Part shown: positions 45,656 to 55,134 of the stretch, one piece after another
Position numbering within the stretch: the stretch's first letter is position 1
Layout: each line of letters begins with the position of its first letter
Source of the DNA: Derxia gummosa DSM 723
GTDB lineage: Bacteria > Pseudomonadota > Gammaproteobacteria > Burkholderiales > Burkholderiaceae_E
Direction: 5' to 3'
DNA: 64,000 bases
NCBI RefSeq assembly: GCF_000482785.1
Contig: NZ_AXWS01000014.1
Coordinates: 248,001 to 312,000 of the forward strand
The notes under the pieces: generated by a model
Databases searched by the model: none
Told to the model about the DNA's origin: nothing
The model's input: the letters and a program-made list of their open reading frames with translations, nothing else
Position numbers and translations under genes: made by a program

Positions 45656-47038
45656 TCAGTGCTGATGGCCGCCGTGGCCGCTGCCGCCGGGCTTGACCGC
45701 GTCCAGCGTGGCGGGCATTGACGGCGCGGGTGCCTCGACGCTCGCGGGCAGCGGGCCGGTCCATTCGCGCGCCACGGTGCCGGGCGGGTGGCGATACCAG
45801 CCGGGATCGGCGTGGCTGCCGCGCGGGAGGTCGTCGCGCACCTTGAGCACGGTGAACATGCCGCCCATCTCGATCGGGCCGTAGGGGCCCTGGCCGGTCA
45901 TCATCGGCAGGGTGTTGTCGGGCAGGGGCATGCTCATGCGCGGATCGCCCATCTCGGCCATGCCGGCGCCGCCCATGGGCATGTAGTCGGGCATGAGGCG
46001 GCGCAGCTTGCCGAGCATGTCGCGCTGATCGACGCCGACGGGCAGGTTCACGCCGTGGCCCATCGCATTCATCGTGTGATGCGACTTGTGGCAGTGGAAG
46101 GCCCAGTCGCCGGGCAAGTCGGCGTTGAACTCGATGGCGCGGATCGCGCCGACGGGCAGGTCGGTGGTGACCTCGGGCCAGCGCGCGCTTTTCGGCACCC
46201 AGCCGCCGTCGGTGCCGGCCACCTCGAACACCGCGCCGTGCAGATGCATCGGATGGTTGGTCATCGTGAGGTTGCCCATGCGGATGCGCAGCCGCTCACC
46301 GGTGCGCGCGACCAGCGGGTCGATGCCCGGGAAGACGCGCGAGTTCCAGGTCCAGAGGCTGAAATCGGTCATCGTCATGACGCGCGGCGTGGCGCTGCCG
46401 GGGTCGATGTCGTAGGCGGCGACGAGAAAGCACCAGTCGCGGTCAACCTTCATTTTCCGTGCATCTTTTGGATGGACGACGATGAAGCCCATCATGCCCA
46501 TCGCCATCTGCACCATCTCGTCGGCATGCGGGTGGTACATGAAGCTGCCCGAGCGCGTCATCGTGAACTCGTACACGAAGGTCTTGCCGGGCGGGATCTG
46601 CGGCTGCGTGAGGCCGCCGACGCCGTCCATGCCGTTGGGCAGCAGCAGGCCGTGCCAGTGCACCGTGGTGTGCTCGGGCAGCTTGTTGGTGACGAAGATG
46701 CGCACGCGGTCGCCCTCGACGCATTCGATCGTCGGGCCGGGCGACTGACCGTTGTAGCCCCAGAGGTTGGCGACCATGCCGGGCGCGATCTCGCGCGCGA
46801 CGGGTTCGGCGACGAGGTGGAATTCCTTCACGCCGTTGTTCATGCGGAAGGGCAGCGTCCAGCCGTTGAGCGTGACGACCGGGTTGTAGGGCCGGCCGGC
46901 CGAGGGTTCGAGCGGCGGCTGGGTGAGCGGCGAGGCTTGCGTGGGCGCCTCGGGCACGGCGGCCTGGGCGGCGCGGCTGACGGCGCCGGCGCCCAGCAGC
47001 GCGGCGGCGCCGAGGAAACTACGGCGGTCAGTGGGCAT
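45656..47038 (-). CDS. Multicopper oxidase, Tat-exported (copper resistance)
   Basis: 460 residues. A twin-arginine signal (DRRSFLGAAALLGAGAV) sends it folded to the periplasm. The copper-binding motifs are HWHG, HPH, NHPMHLHG and HCHKSHH, which form the trinuclear and T1 sites (T1 Cys in HCH). A Met-rich region (MPMGGAGMAEMGDPRMSMP) and a His-rich end (GHGGHQH) are common in Cu(I) oxidases of the CopA/CueO type. It likely oxidises Cu(I). The start at 47038 overlaps the outer-membrane gene by 11 bases, so they are coupled. The enzyme could also act on other metals. Confidence 0.9.
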   Translation of the reverse strand: MPTDRRSFLGAAALLGAGAVSRAAQAAVPEAPTQASPLTQPPLEPSAGRPYNPVVTLNGWTLPFRMNNGVKEFHLVAEPVAREIAPGMVANLWGYNGQSPGPTIECVEGDRVRIFVTNKLPEHTTVHWHGLLLPNGMDGVGGLTQPQIPPGKTFVYEFTMTRSGSFMYHPHADEMVQMAMGMMGFIVVHPKDARKMKVDRDWCFLVAAYDIDPGSATPRVMTMTDFSLWTWNSRVFPGIDPLVARTGERLRIRMGNLTMTNHPMHLHGAVFEVAGTDGGWVPKSARWPEVTTDLPVGAIRAIEFNADLPGDWAFHCHKSHHTMNAMGHGVNLPVGVDQRDMLGKLRRLMPDYMPMGGAGMAEMGDPRMSMPLPDNTLPMMTGQGPYGPIEMGGMFTVLKVRDDLPRGSHADPGWYRHPPGTVAREWTGPLPASVEAPAPSMPATLDAVKPGGSGHGGHQH

Positions 47039-48635
47039 GGTCGTGCTCCGGAGCGGGTTGCGGGTGCGCGTGATCGTGGGCCGGCACGGGCGGTGGCGGG
47101 GCCTCGCCGGACGCGGATCGTGGGGCGGTGGCGACCGGGGGCGCGGCGGGCAGCGGCCGGCCGATCGCGGCTTGGAGGTCGGCCTCGGCGAGCCAGAAGT
47201 CACGCTCGGTTTCGATCGCGCCGGTGACGGCCTCGATCTGCTCGCGCGCATCGACGAGCAACGTGAACACGTCGACGAACATCGCGTTGTAGCGCAGCAG
47301 GTTCTCCTCGGCGATCTGCTGGCGCAGCGGGAGCAGTTCGTCGCGGTAGCGAGCGGCGAGCTGCCAGCCGGCGCGGTAGCGCGCATGCGCCTCGCGCACC
47401 TGGGAGCGCGCGTCGACCGCGAGTTGCGCCGTGCGTTGCAAGCGCTGCCAGTACAGCGCCTCGGCGCGCGAGCGGCGGGCGTCACCCTGGTCGAAAAGCG
47501 GCAGTTCGAGGCTGATTTCGTAGCCGTCGGCGCGCGGTTCGCCGGGCTTGCTGCGGTTGATGTAGCCGACCTCGGCGACGTTGATGAAGCGCGTCGCGCG
47601 GGCGAGGCCGAGGTCGCGCGCGGCGGCTTCGGCGTCGAGCCGCGCGGCCTGCACGTCAAGGCGGTTGTCGAGCGCGGTCTGCTCGGCATGGGGCAGGTCG
47701 AGCGCGGCGACGGGCAGCGGCGGCAGGCGGTCGGGCAGGCGGGGGAACGGCTCGGCGGCCTGCGGGCCGGCACCGGCGGCAAGCGCGGCGGTACCTGGCG
47801 CCTCGCCTCGCGCGGGCATGCCGGCGGGACGCACATCCTCCAGCCCAATCAGCCGCGCGAGCCGTTCGCGCGTGGCGGTGGCGGCGAGTTCGGCGCGTTG
47901 CAGGCGGGCGCGGGTGTCGGCGAGGAAGGCCTGCTCGCGCAGCAGCGAGAGCCTGGGCCAGTTGCCGGCGGCGACCATGCGCCGGCCCAGCTCGGCCGAG
48001 GCTTCGGCGGCTTCGACGGCCTGACGCGCGTAGACGAGCGCCTGGCGCGCGGCGACGGCCTCGATCCAGGCGCGCCGGGTGTCGAGCGCGAGCCGCACGG
48101 CGGCGTCGGCGGCGACGAGACGGGCGCGGTCGAAGCGACGCTGTTCGATGTCGCGGCGCAGGCCGCGCGTGAGCAGGCCGACGAGGTCGAACATGACGCT
48201 GCGGTCGATGTCGACGCCTTCGCTGTTGACGAGCCGGCTGAAGCCGAACTGCGGATTGCGCAGCCGGCTGGCCTGGGCGAGATCGGCATCGGCGACGAGT
48301 AGCTCGGCCAGATCGGCGCGCAGGCCGGGGTTGCGCGCGAGGGCGAGGGCGATGGCGGTGTCGACGTCGAGCGGCGAGTCGCCGATGACGGCGGCGGCAG
48401 GCATGGCGCCCGCTGCGGCGGCAGGCGCAACGGCGGCGGATGCCCGGAGGGCGGACGCGTCAGCCGGCACCGCGAGACTGGCGGGCGTGGCGCCGAGGTC
48501 ATGGCCGGTGCGCAGGCGCACGTCGGCATCGAGGTCGTACAGGGCGGCGTCGGGGCGCGGGGCGGCGCAGCCTGCGAGGGCGCAGGCAACGACCACCACC
48601 GTCGCGCGCAGGCGCCGGGGCGGGATGGGGAACAA
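47028..48635 (-). CDS. CzcC/TolC-type outer-membrane efflux lipoprotein
   Basis: 535 residues. A lipobox (CALAGCAAP, Cys about 22) marks it as a lipoprotein. The body has two helical outer-membrane factor repeats (LDVDTAIALALARNPGLRAD; ALDNRLDVQAARLDAEAA). An unusual tail, HDHAHPQPAPEHDHAH, should bind metal. It starts at a TTG (48635) with GAGGA at the right distance. In a tripartite pump it would be the exit duct, but no RND or membrane-fusion gene is in this operon. Confidence 0.88.
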   Translation of the reverse strand: MFPIPPRRLRATVVVVACALAGCAAPRPDAALYDLDADVRLRTGHDLGATPASLAVPADASALRASAAVAPAAAAGAMPAAAVIGDSPLDVDTAIALALARNPGLRADLAELLVADADLAQASRLRNPQFGFSRLVNSEGVDIDRSVMFDLVGLLTRGLRRDIEQRRFDRARLVAADAAVRLALDTRRAWIEAVAARQALVYARQAVEAAEASAELGRRMVAAGNWPRLSLLREQAFLADTRARLQRAELAATATRERLARLIGLEDVRPAGMPARGEAPGTAALAAGAGPQAAEPFPRLPDRLPPLPVAALDLPHAEQTALDNRLDVQAARLDAEAAARDLGLARATRFINVAEVGYINRSKPGEPRADGYEISLELPLFDQGDARRSRAEALYWQRLQRTAQLAVDARSQVREAHARYRAGWQLAARYRDELLPLRQQIAEENLLRYNAMFVDVFTLLVDAREQIEAVTGAIETERDFWLAEADLQAAIGRPLPAAPPVATAPRSASGEAPPPPVPAHDHAHPQPAPEHDHAH

Positions 48636-48698
48636 GGGGAATCCTCAGCGAGATCGGTCGGTGCCGCGGGAGCGAGGCCGGCGGCGCGTGGGGCGCGA

Positions 48699-49148
48699 TC
48701 AGGCGATGAGGCGGGGCGGCTTGCGGGGCGTCGCAAGCCAGGGGTCGAGATAGGCGGCCGGCAGCCCCGGCGCGGCGGCGCGCGAGCGCGGCAGCGGCTG
48801 GGGCGTGACGAAGCCGGCGGGCAGCACGGCGGTCGCGCAGCAGGGCGCGTTGCCGCGCGCCGCGTCGGGCGCGGGCTTGCCGGACGCGGGGGTGTCGGGG
48901 GCGCCGCCGGCGGTGTCGGACGCGGCGGCGGGCTTGCCGTGGGCATGCGGGTGCGCCGTCGGCGCCGTCGCCTCGACCATGCCGACGTCACTTGCAAGCG
49001 CATGCAAGGCATGCGGCGCCAGCGTGACGCCGGACGCCGCCGCGGCGCGCCAGGCGACCGCGCAATGCCAGCCGGCCGCCGCCAGCACCGACTGGGCAGG
49101 CAGGGCGACGAGCAGCAACAGCAGCAGGCAGCGGCGCAGGAGGTTCAT
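48699..49148 (-). CDS. Small exported protein, CzcI/CopL-like
   Basis: 149 residues with a signal peptide (LLRRCLLLLLLVALPAQSVLA). The body has a His-rich segment (HPHAHGK), single Cys pairs (NAPCC) and a basic Pro-rich end. This pattern and its place at the head of a metal operon resemble CzcI or CopL-type accessory proteins, which bind metal or aid sensing. The resemblance is weak, so the role is tentative. It contains a copy of the recurrent near-palindrome (48993). Confidence 0.62.
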   Translation of the reverse strand: MNLLRRCLLLLLLVALPAQSVLAAAGWHCAVAWRAAAASGVTLAPHALHALASDVGMVEATAPTAHPHAHGKPAAASDTAGGAPDTPASGKPAPDAARGNAPCCATAVLPAGFVTPQPLPRSRAAAPGLPAAYLDPWLATPRKPPRLIA

Positions 49149-49329
49149 GCGCCCGAGTATAGGCGGGCAGAACCGTCCGCTGCGTCGCACCGGAAAATGC
49201 TTGTCCTGCGTCGGATTCCGTCCGAAGCGGCACGGCCGGTCGTCCTACAGGCAGGCGCCGCCGCGCCGCCTAGTCTGCGTCCGTGGCACTCCCGCGCCAC
49301 TCCAAGCCCAACGAAGAGACGAGGCCCCG

Positions 49330-50382
49330 ATGCAGCCGACCGCACTTTCCCAGCGCGATGCCCTGCCCGCCTTCCCACCCGCGCCGCCCGGCGCCGAGCC
49401 GCCCCGGCTGCGCTCGGTACGGTCGCCGTCGCGCCCCCGGCTCATGAGCCTCGCCACGCTCGATCCGGCCCGCCTGGCCGACGAACTCGACGCCGGCCTC
49501 AGCTCCCGGCCGGCCTGCGTCTCACCGAAATTTCTCTACGACGAACTTGGCTCGCGCCTGTTCGACGCCATCACCGCCCTGCCCGAGTACTACCCGACGC
49601 GTGTCGAGGGCCGCATCCTCGCCGCCCACCGCGACGAGATCTGCCGTGCCCTCGGCGCTGGCCGCAGCCTCATCGACCTCGGTGCCGGCGACTGCCGAAA
49701 GGCTGAGGCGCTGTTCGGCTGCCTCGCGCCGCGCCAGTACGTCGCGCTCGACATCTCGCTCGGCTATCTGGCCGGCGCGCTGCGCCGGCTCGCGCGTGAC
49801 TGGCCTGCCATCGACGTGATCGGCCTTGGCGTCGACCTCGCCGCCGACTTCCGGCTGCCCGCCGACATCGCGCCCGAGCGCCGGCTGTTTTTCTATCCCG
49901 GCTCGTCGATCGGCAACTTCACGCCCGAGGCCGCCGTCACCCTGCTCGCCCGGCTGCGTGACCAGGCCGGCGACGACGGCCGGCTGCTGCTCGGCGCCGA
50001 TCTCGTCAAGCCCGCGCCGCGCCTCGAAGCCGCCTACGACGATCCGCTCGGCGTCACCGCCGCCTTCAACCGCAACCTGCTGCTGCATGCCAACCGGCTG
50101 CTCGGCGCCGATTTCGACGCCAGCGACTGGCGCCATCTCGCGCGCTGGAATCCGCAGCAATCGCGCATCGACATGTACCTGGAAGCGCGCCGCGACCAGG
50201 AAGTGAGCTGGCGCGGCCGGTCGCACTTCTATCCGCTCGGCACCCGCATCCACACCGAGTCGAGCCACAAGTACCGGCCCGATGATCTCGATCGCCTGCT
50301 CGCCGCCGCCGGCTGGCATCTGGCCGATGCCTGGTTCGACGAAGCGCGCCAGTTCGCCGTGGTGCACGCACGCGCCGCCTGA
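49330..50382 (+). CDS. egtD: L-histidine N-alpha-methyltransferase (ergothioneine)
   Basis: 350 residues. It trimethylates histidine to hercynine with three S-adenosylmethionine, the first step to ergothioneine. The family N-terminus PKFLYDELGSRLFDAITALPEYYPTR (in pieces), the SAM motif LIDLGAGDCRKAEALF (about 114) and FYPGSSIGNFTPEAA are clear. The ATG at 49330 adds a variable 40-residue lead rich in Pro/Arg. egtB follows 22 bases later. It is divergent from the copper operon. Confidence 0.93.
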   Translation: MQPTALSQRDALPAFPPAPPGAEPPRLRSVRSPSRPRLMSLATLDPARLADELDAGLSSRPACVSPKFLYDELGSRLFDAITALPEYYPTRVEGRILAAHRDEICRALGAGRSLIDLGAGDCRKAEALFGCLAPRQYVALDISLGYLAGALRRLARDWPAIDVIGLGVDLAADFRLPADIAPERRLFFYPGSSIGNFTPEAAVTLLARLRDQAGDDGRLLLGADLVKPAPRLEAAYDDPLGVTAAFNRNLLLHANRLLGADFDASDWRHLARWNPQQSRIDMYLEARRDQEVSWRGRSHFYPLGTRIHTESSHKYRPDDLDRLLAAAGWHLADAWFDEARQFAVVHARAA

Positions 50383-50404
50383 GCGGCCTTCCTCACGTCG
50401 CCCG

Positions 50405-51784
50405 ATGCCAGCCTGTCAGACGCCCGCCGATCCGTCCGCGCCGACGGGCACCCTCCACACCGACACCCGCCCGGCCGTGACCGGCGATCTCGCCGCCCGC
50501 CTGCGTGCCGTGCGCGCCGCCACGGTCGCGCTCGTGGCCGACCTCACGCCCGAGGACTGCGGCGCCCAATCCATGCCCGACGCCAGCCCGGCCAAGTGGC
50601 ATCTCGCGCATACGACCTGGTTCTTCGAGACCTTCGTGCTCGACGGCCCGCGCCCGCCCTTCCACGCGCTGTTCAACTCCTACTATCAGGCGCTCGGCCG
50701 CCCCTTCGCGCGCGACCGGCGCGGCCTGCTCACGCGCCCCGCGCTGGCGGAAGTGCTCGACTGGCGCACCAGCGTCGATGCGCGCCTCGACCGCCTGCTC
50801 GCCGACGCCGCGGCGCCCGCCATCGCCTCGCCGGGCACCGCGCCACGCCACGCCGGCCCCGACGCAACGCTCCCCCGCCCGCCGGCCACCCCCGAGGTTG
50901 CCAACCGCCTCGCTCTGGTCGAACTCGGTCTACGCCACGAAGAGCAGCATCAGGAACTGATCGTCACCGACGTGAAGCACCTGCTGTTCCAGAACCCGCT
51001 GCTGCCAGCCTGGAAGCCCGCGCCGCCCTGGGCCGCGAACCGCTCCGCGCTGCCCGCCCGCCCGCCGCGCCGCTGGATCGCCCGCCCCGCCGGCCTCGCG
51101 CGCATCGGCCATGACGGCCACGGCTTCGCCTTCGACAACGAAGGCCCGAGCCATCGCGTCTTTCTCGAGGCGCACGAGCTTGCAAGCCATTGCACGACCG
51201 CTGGCGAGTTTCTCGCCTTCGTCGAGGCCGGCGGCTACGACGACCCGCGCTGGTGGCTCGCCGAAGGCTGGGATCTGGCGCGCCGTGCCGACTGGCGCCA
51301 TCCGCTCTACTGGCTGCCGCCCGGCATGCAGACCGAGACCGGCTGCGCCAATTCCGTCGGCCGCCCCCATGCCGGCTGGCGCGAATTCACGCTGCACGGT
51401 GCCCGCCCGCTTGATCTCGACGCCCCGGTCTGCCACCTGTCCTATTACGAGGCCGATGCCTATGCGCGCTGGGCCGGCGCCCGCCTGCCGACCGAAGCCG
51501 AATGGGAAGCCGCTGCGCGCGCCGATCCGGCAGCCTTCGCCGATCTGGAGGGCGCGGTCTGGCAATGGACCGCCTCGGCCTATGCGCCCTATCCCGGCTA
51601 TCAGCCCGCGGCCGGCGCGGTCGGCGAATACAACGGCAAGTTCATGGTCGGCCAGCAGGTGCTGCGCGGCGGATCCGTCGTCACCCCGCCGGGGCATGTC
51701 AATTCCAGCTATCGGAATTTCTTTCCAGCGAGCGCTCGCTGGCAATTCAGCGGACTGCGCCTCGCCCGAAACTCCGCCAATTGA
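50405..51784 (+). CDS. egtB: Ergothioneine sulfoxide synthase
   Basis: 459 residues. It joins hercynine and cysteine (or gamma-glutamylcysteine) with O2 at a non-haem iron. The DinB-like N-terminal domain holds the three-His iron site: KWHLAHTTWFFE and HEEQHQELIVTDV. The C-terminal sulfatase-modifying-factor-like domain has LPTEAEWEAAAR and LRGGSVVTPPGHVNSSYRNFF. It has the normal domain order. Together with egtD it forms a two-gene operon; the C-S lyase for the last step is not here. A copy of the recurrent near-palindrome is at 51181. Confidence 0.93.
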   Translation: MPACQTPADPSAPTGTLHTDTRPAVTGDLAARLRAVRAATVALVADLTPEDCGAQSMPDASPAKWHLAHTTWFFETFVLDGPRPPFHALFNSYYQALGRPFARDRRGLLTRPALAEVLDWRTSVDARLDRLLADAAAPAIASPGTAPRHAGPDATLPRPPATPEVANRLALVELGLRHEEQHQELIVTDVKHLLFQNPLLPAWKPAPPWAANRSALPARPPRRWIARPAGLARIGHDGHGFAFDNEGPSHRVFLEAHELASHCTTAGEFLAFVEAGGYDDPRWWLAEGWDLARRADWRHPLYWLPPGMQTETGCANSVGRPHAGWREFTLHGARPLDLDAPVCHLSYYEADAYARWAGARLPTEAEWEAAARADPAAFADLEGAVWQWTASAYAPYPGYQPAAGAVGEYNGKFMVGQQVLRGGSVVTPPGHVNSSYRNFFPASARWQFSGLRLARNSAN

Positions 51785-52286
51785 AAGGAAGCGAGCATTT
51801 GCAATTCAAACGAAAACTTCGGAATTGCCGTTCATCCTCGATCACGCACCGCTCACCGGAAACAACCTATCCGGGTGAAGAAATACTCGAGACGCACTGA
51901 CAAGGCCGCGTCTCTATAGGGTTAACCCTAGTTTGTGGCAAAAAATTATTTTGCGATACGGAAATACCCGTTTTTTTGCTGTTGTTTGGTTGCTGTTAAT
52001 GATTGCTTTGCGCCGAGCCGACAGACGATTGCCATTGCACCCGAGTCGCGTTTCCGTGCCTTTTTATTAATCACGACAATAACTCCTAATCCCTTCTAAT
52101 CCTGATTCCTAATTTCCGTGGGCTGATCAATTCAGGCCCCAATTCCCCGTCAATCGAGCTTCAACGTCCGCGCCGTATAACTGCGCCCTGTCGCGATTCG
52201 CTCCCGGCCGAATTCAAGGCCGCGCTGTTCACCAGATGGAACCGGGCAGTCGCAATTCCATCCCACAGGCAAAAGGACTCCCCCTC
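51785..52286. promoter_or_regulatory. 502-bp AT-rich region with a perfect palindrome
   Basis: The region is strikingly AT-rich for this genome (TTTTTTT, TTATTAATC). A perfect 14-bp palindrome, TAGGGTTAACCCTA, lies at 51917-51930. This is the likely promoter and operator region of the lipoprotein glycosidase that starts at 52287. No small gene is supported in it. Confidence 0.6.
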
Positions 52287-54692
52287 ATGTTCGAGAACGC
52301 ATTCCGGTTGACGGCGGTTGCAGCCGCCTCCCTGTGTCTCCTGGCCCTCAGCGCGTGCAGTGGCTCGGGCGGCGACACGTCGGTCAGCAGCTCCAATCTC
52401 AGCTCGGTCGCGAGCGCCCAGGCCGTGGGCCGCACCGTCGATCCCGCCATCAATGACGTCGAAGTGAGCGACGCGGGTCCGATGCTCGACCCGAAGGTGA
52501 AGGCCGCCTCGGCCGCCGCCACCACCGTCGACTCGACCTTCGCCGCCTACGGCGAACAGTGGTATCCGCTGCGCACGCAGAGCCTGGCCGTCGTGCCGGG
52601 CAGCGCGCTCGACTTTTCGACCGCCCTGGCCAACTACAACAGCAAGTCGATGTGCGCGGCCTGGATGCTGCCGACCGCGCCGATGCCCAGCACCGCCGCC
52701 AGCGCCAGCGCCACCGTCGATGAACTCCAGCGTCGCGGCTTCAACTTCGTGCGCCTGCATCTGGTCGAAGCCGGCCTCATGACGGTCAACGCGACCTCGA
52801 ACGTGCAGATCGACGCCGACAAGCTCGATCGCCTGTGGCGCATGGTGGCCGAGCTGAGCAAGCGCAACATGGGCTACAGCATCGACATCATCTCGAGCGC
52901 CAACGGCTACATGGCCGGCGGCGGCACCGACAACGAATCGGCCACCTCGCAAGGCGACGCCAAGACGCTCATCAACACGAGCGATGCCTTCCGTACCAAC
53001 TGGAAGACGGCGGTCAACAAGATCCTCGGCACGACCAACCCCTACCTGGGCAAGCCGATGATCAAGGACACGAACCTGAAGATGATCGTCGGCGTCAACG
53101 AGAACCCGATGGCCTTCATCGCCGGCTTCTCGGGCGTGTTCCCGTCCGCCTACAAGCCGCTGTGGAACAACTGGCTCAAGACCAAGTACGGCACCGACAC
53201 TGCCTGGCGCACCGCGTGGGCCAAGGTGTCGATCGGCTCGACCGAGAGCCTGAGCAACGCCACCATCAACATGCCGTCCTACTCGTCGTCGAAGACGCAG
53301 CGCGAAGCCGACTTCGCAGCCTTCATCGCCGCGACCGAGAAGGCCACGACCACCTGGCAGATGAACTATCTGGCCAGCCTCGGCTACACCGGCACCTACA
53401 GCCAGTACAACGTGCGCAACAGCTGGATGGAAGCTGAATCGCGGATGCCTCTTAGCGCCATCAGCTTCAACACGTACAACGACCATCCGAGCGCCTACGG
53501 CATCGGCGGCTCGATCAAGCACACCAGCCTGTTCGACAGCATGTTCGGCTACATGACCAAGGCCGCGATGCTCAACCAGTACGGCAAGCCGCTGTACCTG
53601 ACCGAGACCTCGGACGTGTACTGGAACAAGTACCGCCACGAAGCCGGCGCGGTGGTGGGCGCGATCGCCGCGCACCAGGACTGGCAGGGCCTGTGCTCGT
53701 TCGCCTACCTGACCGACGCGACCAGCTACGACACCAACGCCTACTACGAGCATCTGCGCTCGATGAAGAGCTTCATGGTCTGGGGCGACCCGATCAACGT
53801 CGCCAACGACCGCATCGCGACGATGCTGTTCCGCCGCGGCGACGTGTCGAAGGCGCGCTACAAGGTGGCCTACACCCTGCGCCCGGACGAGATGAACAAC
53901 TACAAGTACGGCGCCACCTGGATGATGTCGTACAGCGGTCACTTCCTGAAGCGCGCCCTCGTCAACGGCGTCGAGCTGATCGATCCGAGCCTGACCGACG
54001 GCAACAAGAACTGGCTCGGCGCCGCGGCCGACAAGCCGGCCGAGATCCGCGAACCGCACCGCGTCGCCGATGACCTCACCCCGACCGTCCGCGCCGCCTA
54101 CCAGGGCACGAGCGATCCGACCTGGTACGAGATGGCCGCGCGCATCCGCGAGACCGGCAAGATCGATTCGTCCAACAAGACCGATGCGCCGAACGGGATC
54201 ATCCAGAGCGATACCAACCAGATCTACTACGACATCCCGAACCAGCTGATCGACATTGCGACGCCGCGTTCGGAAGTGATCGTGATGGGCGAGCGCAGCA
54301 TCGCGAAGCAGGACTTCATGAACGTGAGCCGCTCGACGCCGCGCGTGACCATCGCCGCGATGTCGCTCGACGGTGCCGACCTGGTGAATTCGAAGCGCAT
54401 CCTGCTGGTCCACCTGTCGAACGTGAAGGGCACGAACATGAAGTTCGCCGATTCGGCCGAGACGACCATCAGCGACTGGGGCACGTTCCCGATGCTGGTG
54501 CGCGGCGCCAAGTCGGACATCCAGCTCAAGCTGAGTCCGACCGCGGGCTGGAAGCTTTACGCACTCGACCTGTCGGGCAAGCGCATCGGCCAGATGTGGA
54601 CCGGCAGCGTGAGCGGTCGCCTGGGCGTCTCGCTCGAAACCAACAACCAGTGGATCGGCCCGGTGTTCTATTACGAGCTGGTGCGCGAGTGA
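52287..54692 (+). CDS. Lipoprotein glycosidase-like protein (clan GH-A fold)
   Basis: 801 residues. The signal peptide ends in a lipobox (LLALSACSGSG, Cys about 24), so it should be a lipoprotein. The central part (about 90-450) looks like a (beta/alpha)8 glycosidase: GFNFVRLHL, acid/base Glu in VGVNENP (about 271) and nucleophile Glu in LYLTETSD (about 439). The last 350 residues are beta-rich (VIVMGERSIAKQ; AGWKLYALDLSGKRIGQMW), a possible carbohydrate-binding part. The exact GH family is not recognised. The start follows AAAAGGACTC. A perfect terminator ends the unit. Confidence 0.75.
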   Translation: MFENAFRLTAVAAASLCLLALSACSGSGGDTSVSSSNLSSVASAQAVGRTVDPAINDVEVSDAGPMLDPKVKAASAAATTVDSTFAAYGEQWYPLRTQSLAVVPGSALDFSTALANYNSKSMCAAWMLPTAPMPSTAASASATVDELQRRGFNFVRLHLVEAGLMTVNATSNVQIDADKLDRLWRMVAELSKRNMGYSIDIISSANGYMAGGGTDNESATSQGDAKTLINTSDAFRTNWKTAVNKILGTTNPYLGKPMIKDTNLKMIVGVNENPMAFIAGFSGVFPSAYKPLWNNWLKTKYGTDTAWRTAWAKVSIGSTESLSNATINMPSYSSSKTQREADFAAFIAATEKATTTWQMNYLASLGYTGTYSQYNVRNSWMEAESRMPLSAISFNTYNDHPSAYGIGGSIKHTSLFDSMFGYMTKAAMLNQYGKPLYLTETSDVYWNKYRHEAGAVVGAIAAHQDWQGLCSFAYLTDATSYDTNAYYEHLRSMKSFMVWGDPINVANDRIATMLFRRGDVSKARYKVAYTLRPDEMNNYKYGATWMMSYSGHFLKRALVNGVELIDPSLTDGNKNWLGAAADKPAEIREPHRVADDLTPTVRAAYQGTSDPTWYEMAARIRETGKIDSSNKTDAPNGIIQSDTNQIYYDIPNQLIDIATPRSEVIVMGERSIAKQDFMNVSRSTPRVTIAAMSLDGADLVNSKRILLVHLSNVKGTNMKFADSAETTISDWGTFPMLVRGAKSDIQLKLSPTAGWKLYALDLSGKRIGQMWTGSVSGRLGVSLETNNQWIGPVFYYELVRE

Positions 54693-54769
54693 TCCCGTGA
54701 CGCGCCGGGGGCCTGGCCTCCGGCGCGTCGGCGCCGCGCGGCAGTTCAGGCAGCAAGGCGCATCCATCG

Positions 54770-54795
54770 GCCCCGCCCTCCCGGCGGGGCTTTTT
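54770..54795 (+). terminator. Rho-independent terminator of the glycosidase gene
   Basis: GCCCCGCC-CTCCC-GGCGGGGC followed by TTTTT: perfect 8-bp stem, 5-base loop, U-tract. It lies 77 bases after the stop. Confidence 0.9.
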
Positions 54796-55134
54796 CATGG
54801 GCGCGCGAAACGGGGTGGACCCCAGCGGGGATGGACACCGGCGCGGCAAAGGGCTGGCAGGGCTGGCACGGCCTGCCCGACCGCGACACGGGCCGGCGAG
54901 GCCCGACTGCCGCGTGCGGCTCCGCAGGCGATCACGAGTGCGCGGGCAAGCAGCGGCGCGGCAGACCATCCACGGCGAAGCGGGCTGCTTGCAAACGATT
55001 GCAGCGCTGCTTCCGTGATCGACTCCGGCAGTTGATCCGGCGATCGACCTGGCGGGTGGCGGGTAGCGGGCGGGCGGTCGCCGCTCGATCGGTCAGGTGC
55101 GCGGCAGACCGGCCCGACCGCGCACCGAAGCGGA
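54796..55134. other. 339-bp gap between the terminator and the EPS operon end
   Basis: I see no supported gene. A copy of the recurrent near-palindrome (TGCAAACGATTGCA, 54990-55003) is here. The leftward EPS transcript should end in this stretch, but no clear terminator was found for it. Confidence 0.55.

Noticed and set aside
47028-48635. Outer-membrane partner for RTX type I secretion
   Set aside because: The lipobox, His-rich tail and operon with copper genes point to a CzcC-type metal efflux duct, not a TolC for RTX export.
52161-54767. 868-codon leftward frame antisense to the glycosidase
   Set aside because: Shadow frame. The plus strand has a signal peptide, lipobox, ribosome-binding site and terminator.
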